NCBI RefSeq assembly: GCF_001643305.1
Contig: NZ_LSGW01000055.1
Span: 1-63,112, forward strand
Length of the DNA stretch: 63,112 nucleotides
Direction: 5' to 3'
DNA from: Aeromonas salmonicida subsp. salmonicida
GTDB taxonomy: Bacteria > Pseudomonadota > Gammaproteobacteria > Enterobacterales > Aeromonadaceae
Shown: positions 10,054 to 18,398 of the stretch, in pieces
Layout: each line of letters starts with the position of its first letter
Position numbering within the stretch: position 1 is the stretch's first letter
Made by a program: the position numbers and the translations under genes
The notes under the pieces: model-generated
What the model was told of the DNA's origin: nothing
Database searches by the model: none
What the model saw: only the letters and a program-made list of their open reading frames with translations

Positions 10054-10752
10054 TCACCAAAGCCGCGGCGCGGGTTCACGACCGTTTTCCGCGTAATAGA
10101 GCGACGGCAGAAACTGCGCCAGATAGCTGAACTCGCTGTAGCAGTGGCGCATCAGATTGAAGCCGATCTCGTCCGGCACCTCATCAAGTGGATTGGCGCA
10201 GGCCTTGCCCAGCAGGAAGCGACTGCGCAGCACGCAGCCATAAGGGGTATCGCGCGCCAGGTGCAGCATCTCGCCATCCAGCGGTGCACCCTGCTCATCC
10301 AGCGCCACCTGATCGCCAAAGCCGATGCGAGCGCAGATGGCGGCAGACAGTGCCTGCGTCTCCCACGCCTCGTGTAGCGATTGCGGGGCAAACACCTCTT
10401 CGGCGCCGTGAAACTTGAGGCGGGCCGCAACCGGCGGCAGCTCGGCAAGCCACTCCACCGCATCTATGCTGGCCCCCACATAGCGCTCCCCTTTTTTCCA
10501 GTGATGGTCCCAGCCCCGGTGCTCGACGTGGTCATGCGGGTGCCACCACTTGATGTGCTGGGTCGTCTCGAAAAACGTGAACCACCAATCCAGCATGCGC
10601 CCCTTGCACCCATGCAGATCGGTGCGAATGGCAACCGTCAGCAAGCCGTCGGTACTGCGGGTCAGGCCCATTTCCAAGCGCAGCGGCTGCAGCCTGAGCA
10701 ACTCATTGATGTCATTGACGCCCCAGGGGGCAAGCAAAGCGGAAGGATTCAT
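10054..10752 (-). CDS. DAPG hydrolase (PhlG/phloretin hydrolase) family protein
   Basis: 232 aa. The central sequence GRMLDWWFTFFETTQHIKWW, followed by HPHDHVEHRGWDHHW, and the C-terminal HCYSE (His203, Glu207) fit the zinc-dependent C-C hydrolase family of 2,4-diacetylphloroglucinol hydrolase and phloretin hydrolase. Those enzymes cleave a carbon-carbon bond next to an aromatic ketone. The ATG at 10752 follows GGAG by seven bases; the longer GTG start at 10782 would run through the palindromic operator and is rejected. It is divergently transcribed from a TetR regulator, which suggests induction by an aromatic or polyketide compound. Substrate unknown; family assigned from remembered motifs. 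Confidence 0.7.
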   Translation of the reverse strand: MNPSALLAPWGVNDINELLRLQPLRLEMGLTRSTDGLLTVAIRTDLHGCKGRMLDWWFTFFETTQHIKWWHPHDHVEHRGWDHHWKKGERYVGASIDAVEWLAELPPVAARLKFHGAEEVFAPQSLHEAWETQALSAAICARIGFGDQVALDEQGAPLDGEMLHLARDTPYGCVLRSRFLLGKACANPLDEVPDEIGFNLMRHCYSEFSYLAQFLPSLYYAENGREPAPRLW

Positions 10753-10768
10753 GATGTGACTCCGATTC

Positions 10769-10785
10769 AATTTGGAAACCAAATT
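10769..10785. promoter_or_regulatory. palindromic operator between the hydrolase and tetR genes
   Basis: AATTTGG-AAA-CCAAATT is a perfect inverted repeat with 7-base arms in the 94-base divergent intergenic region, placed to control both genes. It is the obvious candidate site for the adjacent TetR protein. Confidence 0.65.
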
Positions 10786-10846
10786 CGCTTCTTAATTTAA
10801 GCTATGCCTGTATGCTGTGTCTGTCAATGCTTTCCAGGAGCCACAC

Positions 10847-11488
10847 ATGTCGAACCAATCCAATGACGTAGTTCGTTCACGCGGCCGGCCGGCCACCCCG
10901 GAATCCGACCTGCGCACCGCTCTGGTCGAGGCAACGCTGACCTTGTTGCTTAAGGGGGGGTACGCCACCGCGACAGTGGATGCGGTAGCCAAACAGGCGG
11001 GGGTCGCCAAGAAGACGCTGTACCGCTTCGCCGCCAACCGCGACGAGCTGGTGGCACAGGCGGTACGCAGCTGGACCGATGCATTTCAACCGGCATTCGA
11101 GCTGGATGCCGATAGCCCCGATGCCCTGGGGGAGATGCTGGAGCAGGGGTTGCAGGCCATTGCGAACCAGGTGCTGAGCGCGCCGGCGGTCGGCATGTTC
11201 CGGCTGCTGCAGCATGAGTTTCAGGGGCGGGATACACTGCTGGCGGCCTATCAGGACAACGGCATTGCGCGCGGCAGGGCGACGCTGGCCAACTGGTTGC
11301 AACGCCAGCAGCAACTGGGTTGGCTACGCGCGCTGGACGTCGCACAAACCAGTGACCTGCTGCTGGCAATGACCATGGCGGAGCCTCTGCGCCAGATGGC
11401 ACTCGGTTTGCTGGCACCGGGTAGCGACATCCGCGATCGCATCGCCGCAGCCGTTGCGCTGGTGCTGCCCGGCTTGATGCGAAGGTAG
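10847..11488 (+). CDS. TetR/AcrR family transcriptional regulator
   Basis: 213 aa. The N-terminal TetR helix-turn-helix is at about residues 20-65 (LLLKGGYATATVDAVAKQAG followed by VAKKTLYRFAANRDEL). The rest is a variable ligand-binding alpha-helical domain. CAGGAG precedes the ATG at 10847 by six bases; an upstream in-frame ATG at 10817 lacks such a site. It is divergent from the DAPG-hydrolase-like gene, with a 17-base palindrome between them, so the simplest model is local repression relieved by that enzyme's substrate. Confidence 0.88.
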   Translation: MSNQSNDVVRSRGRPATPESDLRTALVEATLTLLLKGGYATATVDAVAKQAGVAKKTLYRFAANRDELVAQAVRSWTDAFQPAFELDADSPDALGEMLEQGLQAIANQVLSAPAVGMFRLLQHEFQGRDTLLAAYQDNGIARGRATLANWLQRQQQLGWLRALDVAQTSDLLLAMTMAEPLRQMALGLLAPGSDIRDRIAAAVALVLPGLMRR

Positions 11489-11659
11489 GCGTCCTTCGTC
11501 AGCAAGGATGCAACGCCACGGCGAAGACGCTCTCAGGCCTGTCCGGGCAAAGGGCGGGATGGCATCTGAGCGCGAAGAACTGCCAAGCAGCTCCCACCGC
11601 CCACCGGTCCCATCCCGGTCATTCAAAAACCGGGCCTGATGCCTGCGTGTGGATGGCTC

Positions 11660-12436
11660 TCACTCCATCGGCGGCAGGAAGCTGCGCATCACCTCGTCGC
11701 TGTAACCGCTGTCCTGAAACGAGATCAGCACCTGATTGAGACGGGTAACCAGTTCGTACCCGCGCGGGGAGCCCTTGCTCACCAACAGATAGAAGCCTTT
11801 GCGGCTGGGCAGGGAGAGGTTGAGCAGGCCGCTCTCACTTCGATAGATGCCCAGGCCAATTCCACTCACTAGCGGTTCTATTTCACTTGGCAAGAAATCA
11901 CAGCGATCCCGCCCCAGCATATCCAGCGCCTGCTGCAGTTGCTTGACCAGATGGGGCTCCCGCGTCAAGCCATAGGGGGCATAGTTGTAACCAATCACGC
12001 CGCACACCCGGGAGCGATTGACCGTCTGCAGATCCGGCGCCTCGGGGAAGCGGCGTTTGAGATAGAAAAAACCGAGGTGGGTGTAGTAGAGCGGCACGCT
12101 GTAGAGGGCATATTCGGCCCGCTCCGGCTTGTAGCTGGCATCCCAGGTCAGCTCGCACAGGCCGTTCTGACGATAGTCCGCCAGCTCCTGCTGCACCCGC
12201 GCCCAGGGCAGATAGCGGATCTGGTATGAGATCCCCAGCTTTTTCAGGGACTCGAGCACCAGAGTAGTGGCCGAGCCAGTGAGTCGGCTGGTATCGGGTA
12301 CGCCATCCTTGCGCTCCCAATAGGTAAAGGGAGCCCATTCGTTCCCCTCCCCCAGGCAGATCTGCACCTGCGGTTCGGCCGCCTGAGCCAGGCTGCTGGC
12401 TCCCAGCCCCATCAACAGCAAGATTGTTCGGTTCAT
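11660..12436 (-). CDS. periplasmic amino-acid-type solute-binding protein (SBP_bac_3)
   Basis: 258 aa. It has a clear signal peptide (MNRTILLLMGLGASSLAQA, then AE) and a bilobal binding-protein fold with PFTYWE near the start and LKKLGISYQIRYLPWARV. AAGGAGGGGG lies directly before the ATG. No permease or ATPase genes are adjacent, so it may be an orphan binding or signalling protein rather than part of an ABC importer. Ligand unknown. Confidence 0.75.
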   Translation of the reverse strand: MNRTILLLMGLGASSLAQAAEPQVQICLGEGNEWAPFTYWERKDGVPDTSRLTGSATTLVLESLKKLGISYQIRYLPWARVQQELADYRQNGLCELTWDASYKPERAEYALYSVPLYYTHLGFFYLKRRFPEAPDLQTVNRSRVCGVIGYNYAPYGLTREPHLVKQLQQALDMLGRDRCDFLPSEIEPLVSGIGLGIYRSESGLLNLSLPSRKGFYLLVSKGSPRGYELVTRLNQVLISFQDSGYSDEVMRSFLPPME

Positions 12437-12485
12437 TGCCCCCTCCTTGACTACCTTTGCAGCTTAGTTCAGTCGGCCAGTCCCC

Positions 12486-13715
12486 TCATGTCTCAGACCT
12501 GCCTGTGTCACGCCACAGCGCCAGCAGGGGCGCGGGAATGACGCCGTATTGCAGGGCCGGCGTCTGATGCCAGTCGGCCAACTTTTGCAGCGCTCTGGCC
12601 AAATCCTGCGCCAGGGTACGGGTCACTCTCACCCCATCTTCCAGATAGAGGTTCTTGATCTCGAAGATCCCCTGCTGGCGATGGGCCTTGGCATCCATGC
12701 GCCCCACCAGCTTGCCACGGTGCAGCAGCGGCAACACGAAGTAGCCATACTGGCGCTTTGGCGCCGGGGTATAGCACTCGATGCGATAGTCAAAGTTGAA
12801 CAGCTCGCTGACCCGCTTGCGATCCCAGACCAGGGGATCAAACGGCGACAGTACCGTGGTGTAGGTCGCCTTGAGGGTACCGGCCAGGGCCATGGCCAAC
12901 TCATCGGCGAGGGATGCATGAACAAAGGCGCCGTGCTGCCACCCTTCCACCCGTACCGGCAACAGCTCCCCCTCGTCCGCCAGCTGATGGAGCAGGGCAT
13001 CGTATTTACCGCGGCGCAGCCGATAGTAGTCGGCGACCCAGCCGGTCTTGACCAGCCCAAGGGCGCGGCAACTTGCCTGCACCATCTCCCGCCGGACCTG
13101 TTCCTGGCTCGGCAAATCCCGCTCGTCACACCAGTCGGGCATGACCCGCTCGGCGAGATCATAGACTCGCTGGAAATTGCGCCGCTCGCGCACCATCAGC
13201 TGGCCTGCGGTAAAGAGCACCTCAAGATGGCGTTTCTCCGGCTTCCAGTCCCACCAGCCGTTGCCCTTCTCCCCCTTGCGCTCAAAGTCGGCGGCCCGCA
13301 CCGGGCCATGCTGGCGAATACGCTCGATAATCTGGCCTATCTCCTGCTGATGGGTGGCTAGCCAGTTGGCCGAAAACTTCCAGCCCATGGCGGCAGGATC
13401 CAGCATGCGATGACGCAGCAGGCGGTAATCCTCGCGGGGAATGAAACAGGCCTCATGGGCCCAATACTCGAAGATGTCCCCCTCGGCCAACAGTTGTTCG
13501 AGCCAGCGAGGATCGTACTGCCCCAGTCGGCTGAACAGCACCAGATAGGGGCTGCGCGCCACCACTGAAATGGTATCTATCTGCAGCAGCGCCATACGCC
13601 GAATGGTCGCCAGCAGATCCGCAGGCTTGGCCTTGGCACGACGCGGGGTCAGCAGCCCCTGGGCTGCGAGCTGCAGGTGGCGGGCATCTTGCAGTGACAA
13701 ATGAGGGATCGACAT
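12486..13715 (-). CDS. ycaQ: YcaQ family DNA glycosylase (interstrand crosslink repair)
   Basis: 409 aa, built of tandem winged-helix domains (HTH_42 family). E. coli YcaQ unhooks DNA interstrand crosslinks. Highly conserved stretches are LLQIDTISVVARSPYLVLFS, EYWAHEACFIPREDYRL, KPEKRHLEVLFTAGQLMV and LSPFDPLVWDRKR; the QID and YWAHEA motifs carry the family's catalytic residues. The start at 13715 (MSIPHLSLQDAR) aligns with E. coli YcaQ; the frame stays open upstream to a TTG at 13763, which is less likely. It lies downstream of a methyltransferase gene on the same strand. Confidence 0.88.
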   Translation of the reverse strand: MSIPHLSLQDARHLQLAAQGLLTPRRAKAKPADLLATIRRMALLQIDTISVVARSPYLVLFSRLGQYDPRWLEQLLAEGDIFEYWAHEACFIPREDYRLLRHRMLDPAAMGWKFSANWLATHQQEIGQIIERIRQHGPVRAADFERKGEKGNGWWDWKPEKRHLEVLFTAGQLMVRERRNFQRVYDLAERVMPDWCDERDLPSQEQVRREMVQASCRALGLVKTGWVADYYRLRRGKYDALLHQLADEGELLPVRVEGWQHGAFVHASLADELAMALAGTLKATYTTVLSPFDPLVWDRKRVSELFNFDYRIECYTPAPKRQYGYFVLPLLHRGKLVGRMDAKAHRQQGIFEIKNLYLEDGVRVTRTLAQDLARALQKLADWHQTPALQYGVIPAPLLALWRDTGRSET

Positions 13716-13789
13716 GGAAATAGGGGCATCCGTTCCGGGGTTTAAGGCCATCAGCATGCCCAACTCATGACCAAATGAAAACGCCCTGC

Positions 13790-14428
13790 TCAGGGTTTGG
13801 TGAAGACAACCACATCCCCATGGGGAAACAGGACGTCGGCCTGCCAGCGAATGGCCAGAGCGCGAAACGAGGCCTCGGCAAAAAAGACGATGTGGGTCGG
13901 GTCATGGCGGTAGCGCCAGGTTTTGAAACGGTCATCGTCCAGCACCCGCTGGGTCTGCAGTACCAGGATGCCGCCGGGCTTGAGGCAGCCCCAGAGCACG
14001 TCCAGTGCAGCACGCGGGTCGGCGATATGCTCGATCACCTCTGTGCTGGTGATGAAGTCATACTGGCGGGTGAGCAAGTCGGGAAGATCGGCATAGAACT
14101 TGTCATAACCCGCCATCTGGTAGCCCGCCTCCCGCCCCATGGCGATGAGCGCAGGCCCGGGGCCACAGCCAAAATCGAGACCGCTGGCCGGTGGCGGCAC
14201 CCGGCTCAGCACCTCGCCGAAGGCACGCATCAGAAAATGGCGGTAGCGGGGATCGTCCACCTGATTGTCGTGTCCGTCATAGACTGCCTTCTCTGCTGAC
14301 GGCCCCAGATGATCGGCGCCATCCAGCCAGACCAGCTCGCAGGACCGGCAACGATGGTAATGCTTGCCGGCCACCGGCAGCGCATAGGAATCGACTGCAC
14401 CGCACAGCGGGCAAGGAGACGGGCACAT
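13790..14428 (-). CDS. class I SAM-dependent methyltransferase with N-terminal zinc ribbon
   Basis: 212 aa. The N-terminus has two CxxC pairs (CPLCG and CRSCE) forming a likely zinc ribbon. A Rossmann methyltransferase domain follows, with motif I LDFGCGPGPAL at about residue 83 and a post-motif ITSTEVIEHIADP. This layout occurs in methyltransferases acting on sugars or small molecules; the substrate cannot be told. It precedes ycaQ on the same strand with a 74-base gap and may be co-transcribed with it. Confidence 0.75.
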   Translation of the reverse strand: MCPSPCPLCGAVDSYALPVAGKHYHRCRSCELVWLDGADHLGPSAEKAVYDGHDNQVDDPRYRHFLMRAFGEVLSRVPPPASGLDFGCGPGPALIAMGREAGYQMAGYDKFYADLPDLLTRQYDFITSTEVIEHIADPRAALDVLWGCLKPGGILVLQTQRVLDDDRFKTWRYRHDPTHIVFFAEASFRALAIRWQADVLFPHGDVVVFTKP

Positions 14429-14605
14429 GGGATTTCCTCACGAGAGTGACAGGCCCAATCCGGGATGGGCTCGAAATGGGCGCCAGCTTGCCTGCCCGGG
14501 CGGCCGCTGACAAGGGGTTTTGTCCCATGGAATAACCGCCTGCAGCCCCGCTAGTTGCGGCTGTTTTCTGTTCCTTTGGGTAAAAATGAGGCTGTTCTTC
14601 CCACT

Positions 14606-14622
14606 CTTAAGTGTTTCTTAAG
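14606..14622 (+). promoter_or_regulatory. PmrA/QseB-like direct-repeat operator before the hemolysin-like cluster
   Basis: CTTAAG-TGTTT-CTTAAG is a perfect direct repeat of 6 bases with an 11-base period, the architecture of PmrA and QseB boxes (YTTAAK-N5-YTTAAK). A plausible -10 (TTTAGTCT region, 14631-14638) lies about 10 bases downstream, and the first cluster gene starts at 14667. A QseB/PmrA-like regulator is encoded at the other end of the same cluster. Confidence 0.65.
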
Positions 14623-14666
14623 TTTGCCCCTTTAGTCTGACCCTAACAGACAAGAAGGAGCCATCC

Positions 14667-15311
14667 ATGACCACAGACATTCAAGCCCCCTACCGGCTGA
14701 TCCTGGCCGACACACCGGAACAGGTCATGGCCTTGCAGGCTTATATTCAGGCCGCCTACAGCCACGAATTCGATGCCCGTATCCCCCACTTCCTACCCTG
14801 CTTGCTGGGTCTCTACCGGGCCGATGGCTTGCTGGTCGGCGCCTGTGGCCTCAAGCAGGCCAGCGAGGAGCGCCTCTATCTGGAACAGTATCTGGATCAG
14901 CCCATAGAGGCAGCTATCGAGACACGGCTGGGTGTGCGTGCCCGGCGGGATCGCATCGTCGAGGTCGGCAATCTGGCCTGCAGCGAACCGGGCAATGCCC
15001 GCCTGATGTTTGCGGCGCTGTGTCGTTTGCTGTGCGACAACGCCCTCGATCACGTTGTCTTCACCAGCACAGCCAAACTGCGCAACAGTTTTCATCGCCT
15101 CAGTCTCAGCCTTATCGAGCTGGCCCCCGCCAGGGCCGACCAGGTCGGAGAGGATGCCAATGCCTGGGGAGCCTACTACCACTGCCAGCCCAAGGTGATG
15201 GTGGGTGACCTCAATCAGGGGCGGCAAGCCCTGGCCCAGGGCAGCTTGCTGCTCTCCTTGCTCGCCCCCATGCCATCCCTGTTCAACTGCCCGCAGCGGA
15301 GCGCCTTATGA
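14667..15311 (+). CDS. thermostable hemolysin family protein, GNAT-like fold
   Basis: 214 aa. Assigned to the thermostable hemolysin (Vibrio delta-VPH) family from the pattern PHFLPCLLGLYRADGLLVGA, EQYLDQPIE and EVGNLACSEPGNARLMFAAL, followed by VVFTSTAKLRNSF and RLSLSLIELAPA. It has no signal peptide or membrane segment. The alternating pattern resembles GNAT and autoinducer-synthase-type acyltransferases, so an acyltransfer role is more plausible than pore formation (inference). GAAGGAG precedes the ATG. It is the first gene of a translationally coupled set and overlaps the acyl-adenylating enzyme by 4 bases. Confidence 0.75.
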   Translation: MTTDIQAPYRLILADTPEQVMALQAYIQAAYSHEFDARIPHFLPCLLGLYRADGLLVGACGLKQASEERLYLEQYLDQPIEAAIETRLGVRARRDRIVEVGNLACSEPGNARLMFAALCRLLCDNALDHVVFTSTAKLRNSFHRLSLSLIELAPARADQVGEDANAWGAYYHCQPKVMVGDLNQGRQALAQGSLLLSLLAPMPSLFNCPQRSAL

Positions 15312-16804
15312 TGCTGTTCGACCGGATAGCCCACTTCGCCCACAGTGATCCGCACAGCACGGCGCTGAGCGGCAGCAATCATAGGATCAGCTACGAACAG
15401 TTGTGGCTGCAGATCTCCGCCCTGGCCGATCGCCTGCAACAGGCAGGCATTGCCCGGCTGGCACTGCAACTGGATAACGGCCTGCCCTGGGCGCTGATCG
15501 ATCTCGCCTGTGCAAAGGCAGGCATAGTGGTCATTCCTGTGCCGCACTTTTTCAGCCCGGAGCAGCAGGAGTGGCTGCTCGAGAGCAGCGGCGCAGATGC
15601 CCTGAGCGGCCCTCATCATCAGGGCTGGCAGGCAAGTGCGCCACTGCTCCTCTCTGTGGGTGAATTGCCATTGTGGCGCATCCAGCCGGTACGAGTGCCC
15701 ACCCTGCCCGCTGGTACCGCCAAGATAACCTACACCTCCGGCAGCACGGTGCAACCCAAGGGAGTCTGTCTCTCCCTTGAACATATGATGGCGGTCTGTG
15801 ATTCGCTGGCCCTGCGAGTCGCCCCGGCGCAGGTAGAGAAACACCTGACCCTGTTGCCGCTGACCACACTGCTGGAGAACCTGACCGGCCTCTACGTGCC
15901 GTTGCTCACCGGCGCCTGCAGCCGTATTCCCTCGCTGGGAGAGCTGGGATTTTCCGGCTCCAGCAAGCTGGATCCGGCCACCCTGACCCAGGCCCTGCTG
16001 CGCTGGCCCACCCACAGCCTGGTGCTGGTGCCCGAGCTGCTGCGCCTGCTGCTCGCCCTGTGCAGTGCCGATGTGGCACTGGCCGAACGTCTCACCAGCC
16101 TGCGCTTCGTCGCCGTGGGCGGCGGCAAGGTCGCCCCCGAGCTCATCAGTCGCGCCCGCAAGCTGGGGCTGCCGGTGTTTGAAGGCTATGGCCTGTCGGA
16201 ATGCGGCTCCGTCGTCGCACTCAATGGGCCTGATGACCACAGCCTCGGCAGCGTGGGTCAGCCCCTGCCCCACTGCCGGATCAAGATCGCCGCTGATGGC
16301 GAGATCCTGGTGGAGGGCGCTGCCATGCTGGGTTATTTGGGCTCATACGAACAACAACCCGCCCGGTTTGCCACCGATGACCCTTCTACCGTGCAGATCG
16401 CCACCGGCGATCTGGGTCATCTCGATGAGGCGGGTTACCTGCACATCACGGGGCGCAAGAAGAACGTGCAGATCACCGCCTTTGGCCGCAACTTCTCCCC
16501 CGAGTGGATCGAGGCCGAAGCCCAGCTCTGTCCGGCCATTGCCCGCATCGTGATCTTCGGCGATGGCCAGCCCGCCAACGTCGCCCTGATCCAGTCGCGC
16601 CCCGGGGCAGACGCCCAGCTGGCGCAACAGGTTGAGCAGCTCAATCAGCGCCTGCCCGACTATGCCCGCATCCATCACTGGCTGCCGGTAACACTGGATC
16701 AGCATCCCGATCTGCTGACTGCCAACGGTCGCCCCCGCCGCGAGCGGATCTATCACCACTTTTCCCGTCAAATCAGCCAATGCCTTACCGGAGAGACCTC
16801 ATGA
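15308..16804 (+). CDS. acyl-adenylating enzyme (AMP-binding, ANL superfamily)
   Basis: 498 aa, somewhat short for an acyl-CoA ligase (usually 500-560 aa). It activates a carboxylic acid as the acyl-AMP, then transfers it to CoA or another thiol. Motifs: the phosphate-binding loop ITYTSGSTVQPKGVCLS at about 139-155, GYGLSECG, and TGDLGHLDEAGYLHITGRKKN. The C-terminal motif where the catalytic lysine normally lies (NGK.xR) reads NGRPRR, so an Arg stands in its place. It overlaps both neighbours by 4 bases, a sign of tight co-translation. Substrate unknown; a fatty acid is the default guess. Confidence 0.82.
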   Translation: MMLFDRIAHFAHSDPHSTALSGSNHRISYEQLWLQISALADRLQQAGIARLALQLDNGLPWALIDLACAKAGIVVIPVPHFFSPEQQEWLLESSGADALSGPHHQGWQASAPLLLSVGELPLWRIQPVRVPTLPAGTAKITYTSGSTVQPKGVCLSLEHMMAVCDSLALRVAPAQVEKHLTLLPLTTLLENLTGLYVPLLTGACSRIPSLGELGFSGSSKLDPATLTQALLRWPTHSLVLVPELLRLLLALCSADVALAERLTSLRFVAVGGGKVAPELISRARKLGLPVFEGYGLSECGSVVALNGPDDHSLGSVGQPLPHCRIKIAADGEILVEGAAMLGYLGSYEQQPARFATDDPSTVQIATGDLGHLDEAGYLHITGRKKNVQITAFGRNFSPEWIEAEAQLCPAIARIVIFGDGQPANVALIQSRPGADAQLAQQVEQLNQRLPDYARIHHWLPVTLDQHPDLLTANGRPRRERIYHHFSRQISQCLTGETS

Positions 16805-17457
16805 GCTTCTATCACACGCTGCAACACGCTACCGCATCGGCACGGGAACATCTGTTCAATGCCCCCATCATAGAGGCGTGCCGCAAGGGGGACATCTCCC
16901 GCGGCACCTATGTTGATTTTCTGTCTCAAGCCTTCTATCACGTGCGCCATACGGTACCGCTGCTGATGGCCACAGGCGGCAAGCTGGGTCAGGAGTACGA
17001 ATGGGTACGGGGCGCCATTGCCGAATATATCGAGGAGGAGTACGGCCATCAGGAGTGGATCCTGAACGATATCCGCGCCTGTGGCGGGGATGCCGAGGCA
17101 GTGCGCCATGGCCTGCCCGGCCTGCCCATCGAGCTGATGGTGGCTTTTCTCTATGACCAGATCCAGCGCGGCAACCCCATGGGATTCTTCGGCATGGTGC
17201 AGGTGCTGGAAGGCACCAGTGTCGCCATCGCCCTGACCGTGGCCGATCAGTTGAAGGCGGGCCTCGGTCTGCCACCCCAGGCCATGAGCTACCTGAGTTC
17301 CCACGGCACCCTGGATCAGGAGCATCTCAAGTTCTTCGAGTCCCTGATGAACCGGGTTGAAGATCCCGCCGATCAGGCCGCCATCATCCACTCGGCCAAG
17401 GTGGTTTATCGCCTCTATGCCGACATGCTCTATCAGCTGACAGACAACCCGCAATGA
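16801..17457 (+). CDS. haem-oxygenase-like diiron oxygenase (TenA/UndA-like)
   Basis: 218 aa, all-helical TenA/PqqC-like protein annotated in many genomes as an iron-containing redox enzyme. Metal-ligand pattern of haem-oxygenase-like diiron oxidases is visible: E80-x2-H83, E137, and H168-x3-D172-x2-H175. Known members oxidise small amphiphiles, for example UndA (fatty acid to terminal alkene) and BesC (lysine cleavage). GGAGAG precedes the ATG at 16801, which overlaps the stop of the upstream ligase. Its position between an acyl ligase and an SDR suggests it acts on the activated acyl product or a conjugate of it (inference). Confidence 0.78.
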   Translation: MSFYHTLQHATASAREHLFNAPIIEACRKGDISRGTYVDFLSQAFYHVRHTVPLLMATGGKLGQEYEWVRGAIAEYIEEEYGHQEWILNDIRACGGDAEAVRHGLPGLPIELMVAFLYDQIQRGNPMGFFGMVQVLEGTSVAIALTVADQLKAGLGLPPQAMSYLSSHGTLDQEHLKFFESLMNRVEDPADQAAIIHSAKVVYRLYADMLYQLTDNPQ

Positions 17458-17527
17458 GACGGCAAAGGGAGAAAAACATGTCGCTCACCCACGGCAGGCT
17501 CAATCAAGGAACAGGAACCCCAACCCT

Positions 17528-18397
17528 ATGAAACTGCAAGGAAAGCGAGTGCTGCTCACGGGCGCAAGCGGCGGGATAGGTGAAGCGCTGGCCCAGGAGC
17601 TGGCGGCGCAGGGGGCACACCTGTTGCTGCACGGTCGCCGAGCCAGCGTGCTGGATCGCCTCTGCAAGGAGCTGCCCCATCCGGAACGCCACCAGACAGT
17701 GGTCGCCGATCTGGGATCCCACCAGGAACGGGCCCGTTTGCTGCAACACCCTGCATTGGAAGAGGGGTTGGATGTGCTGATCAACAACGCTGGCTGCAAC
17801 CAGTTCGCCTGGCTGGAAGATCAAAGCGCCGAGCAGGTGGAGCGTCAGCTGCTGCTCAATATCGAGGCCCCTATTCAGCTTACCCGCACCCTGCTGCCCC
17901 ATTTGCGCAAACCCGCTATCATCATGAATATCGGCTCCAGCTTTGGTGCCATAGGGTATCCGGGTTACAGCGTCTACTGTGCCAGCAAGTTCGCCCTGCG
18001 CGGCTTTAGCGAAGCGCTGGGACGGGAACTGGAAGGCTCCGGCATCAAGGTGCTGCACTTCGCTCCCCGTGCGACCCGTACTCGTCTCAACTCAGAGGCA
18101 GCATACGAGATGAATGCCGAGCTCGGTACCCAGACCGACAGCCCGCAGGAAGTTGCCGAAGCCGCCGTCATCGCCCTGTGCAACGAGACCCGCCGCAGTT
18201 GGCTCGGCTGGCCGGAAAAACTGTTCGTACGGCTCAATGCCTTGCTGCCCGGCATCGTCGATCGGGCGCTGGCCAAACAACTGCCCATCATTGAACGCTA
18301 CGCCCGTCACCTTCCACCAAGGACAGCAGACACCAGCGCAAGCGCTGCGCCGCAACCGGCATTGTCCCGCCCGATCCCGACCAAAAAGGAACCTTGA
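17528..18397 (+). CDS. short-chain dehydrogenase/reductase
   Basis: 289 aa, NAD(P)-dependent classical SDR. It has TGASGGIGEAL near residue 11, the INNAG motif, catalytic Ser in NIGSSFGAIG and YSVYCASK (Tyr-x3-Lys). The C-terminal part after about residue 230 is longer than the minimal fold and ends in a Pro/Lys-rich tail. It lies 70 bases after the diiron gene and one base before the TPR protein gene, so it belongs to the same operon. Substrate unknown. Confidence 0.85.
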   Translation: MKLQGKRVLLTGASGGIGEALAQELAAQGAHLLLHGRRASVLDRLCKELPHPERHQTVVADLGSHQERARLLQHPALEEGLDVLINNAGCNQFAWLEDQSAEQVERQLLLNIEAPIQLTRTLLPHLRKPAIIMNIGSSFGAIGYPGYSVYCASKFALRGFSEALGRELEGSGIKVLHFAPRATRTRLNSEAAYEMNAELGTQTDSPQEVAEAAVIALCNETRRSWLGWPEKLFVRLNALLPGIVDRALAKQLPIIERYARHLPPRTADTSASAAPQPALSRPIPTKKEP

Positions 18398-18398
18398 T

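Noticed and set aside
14667..15311. Reading the first cluster gene as a secreted pore-forming hemolysin
   Set aside because: No signal peptide or amphipathic pore segment; the operon context is enzymatic and the pattern is GNAT-like.
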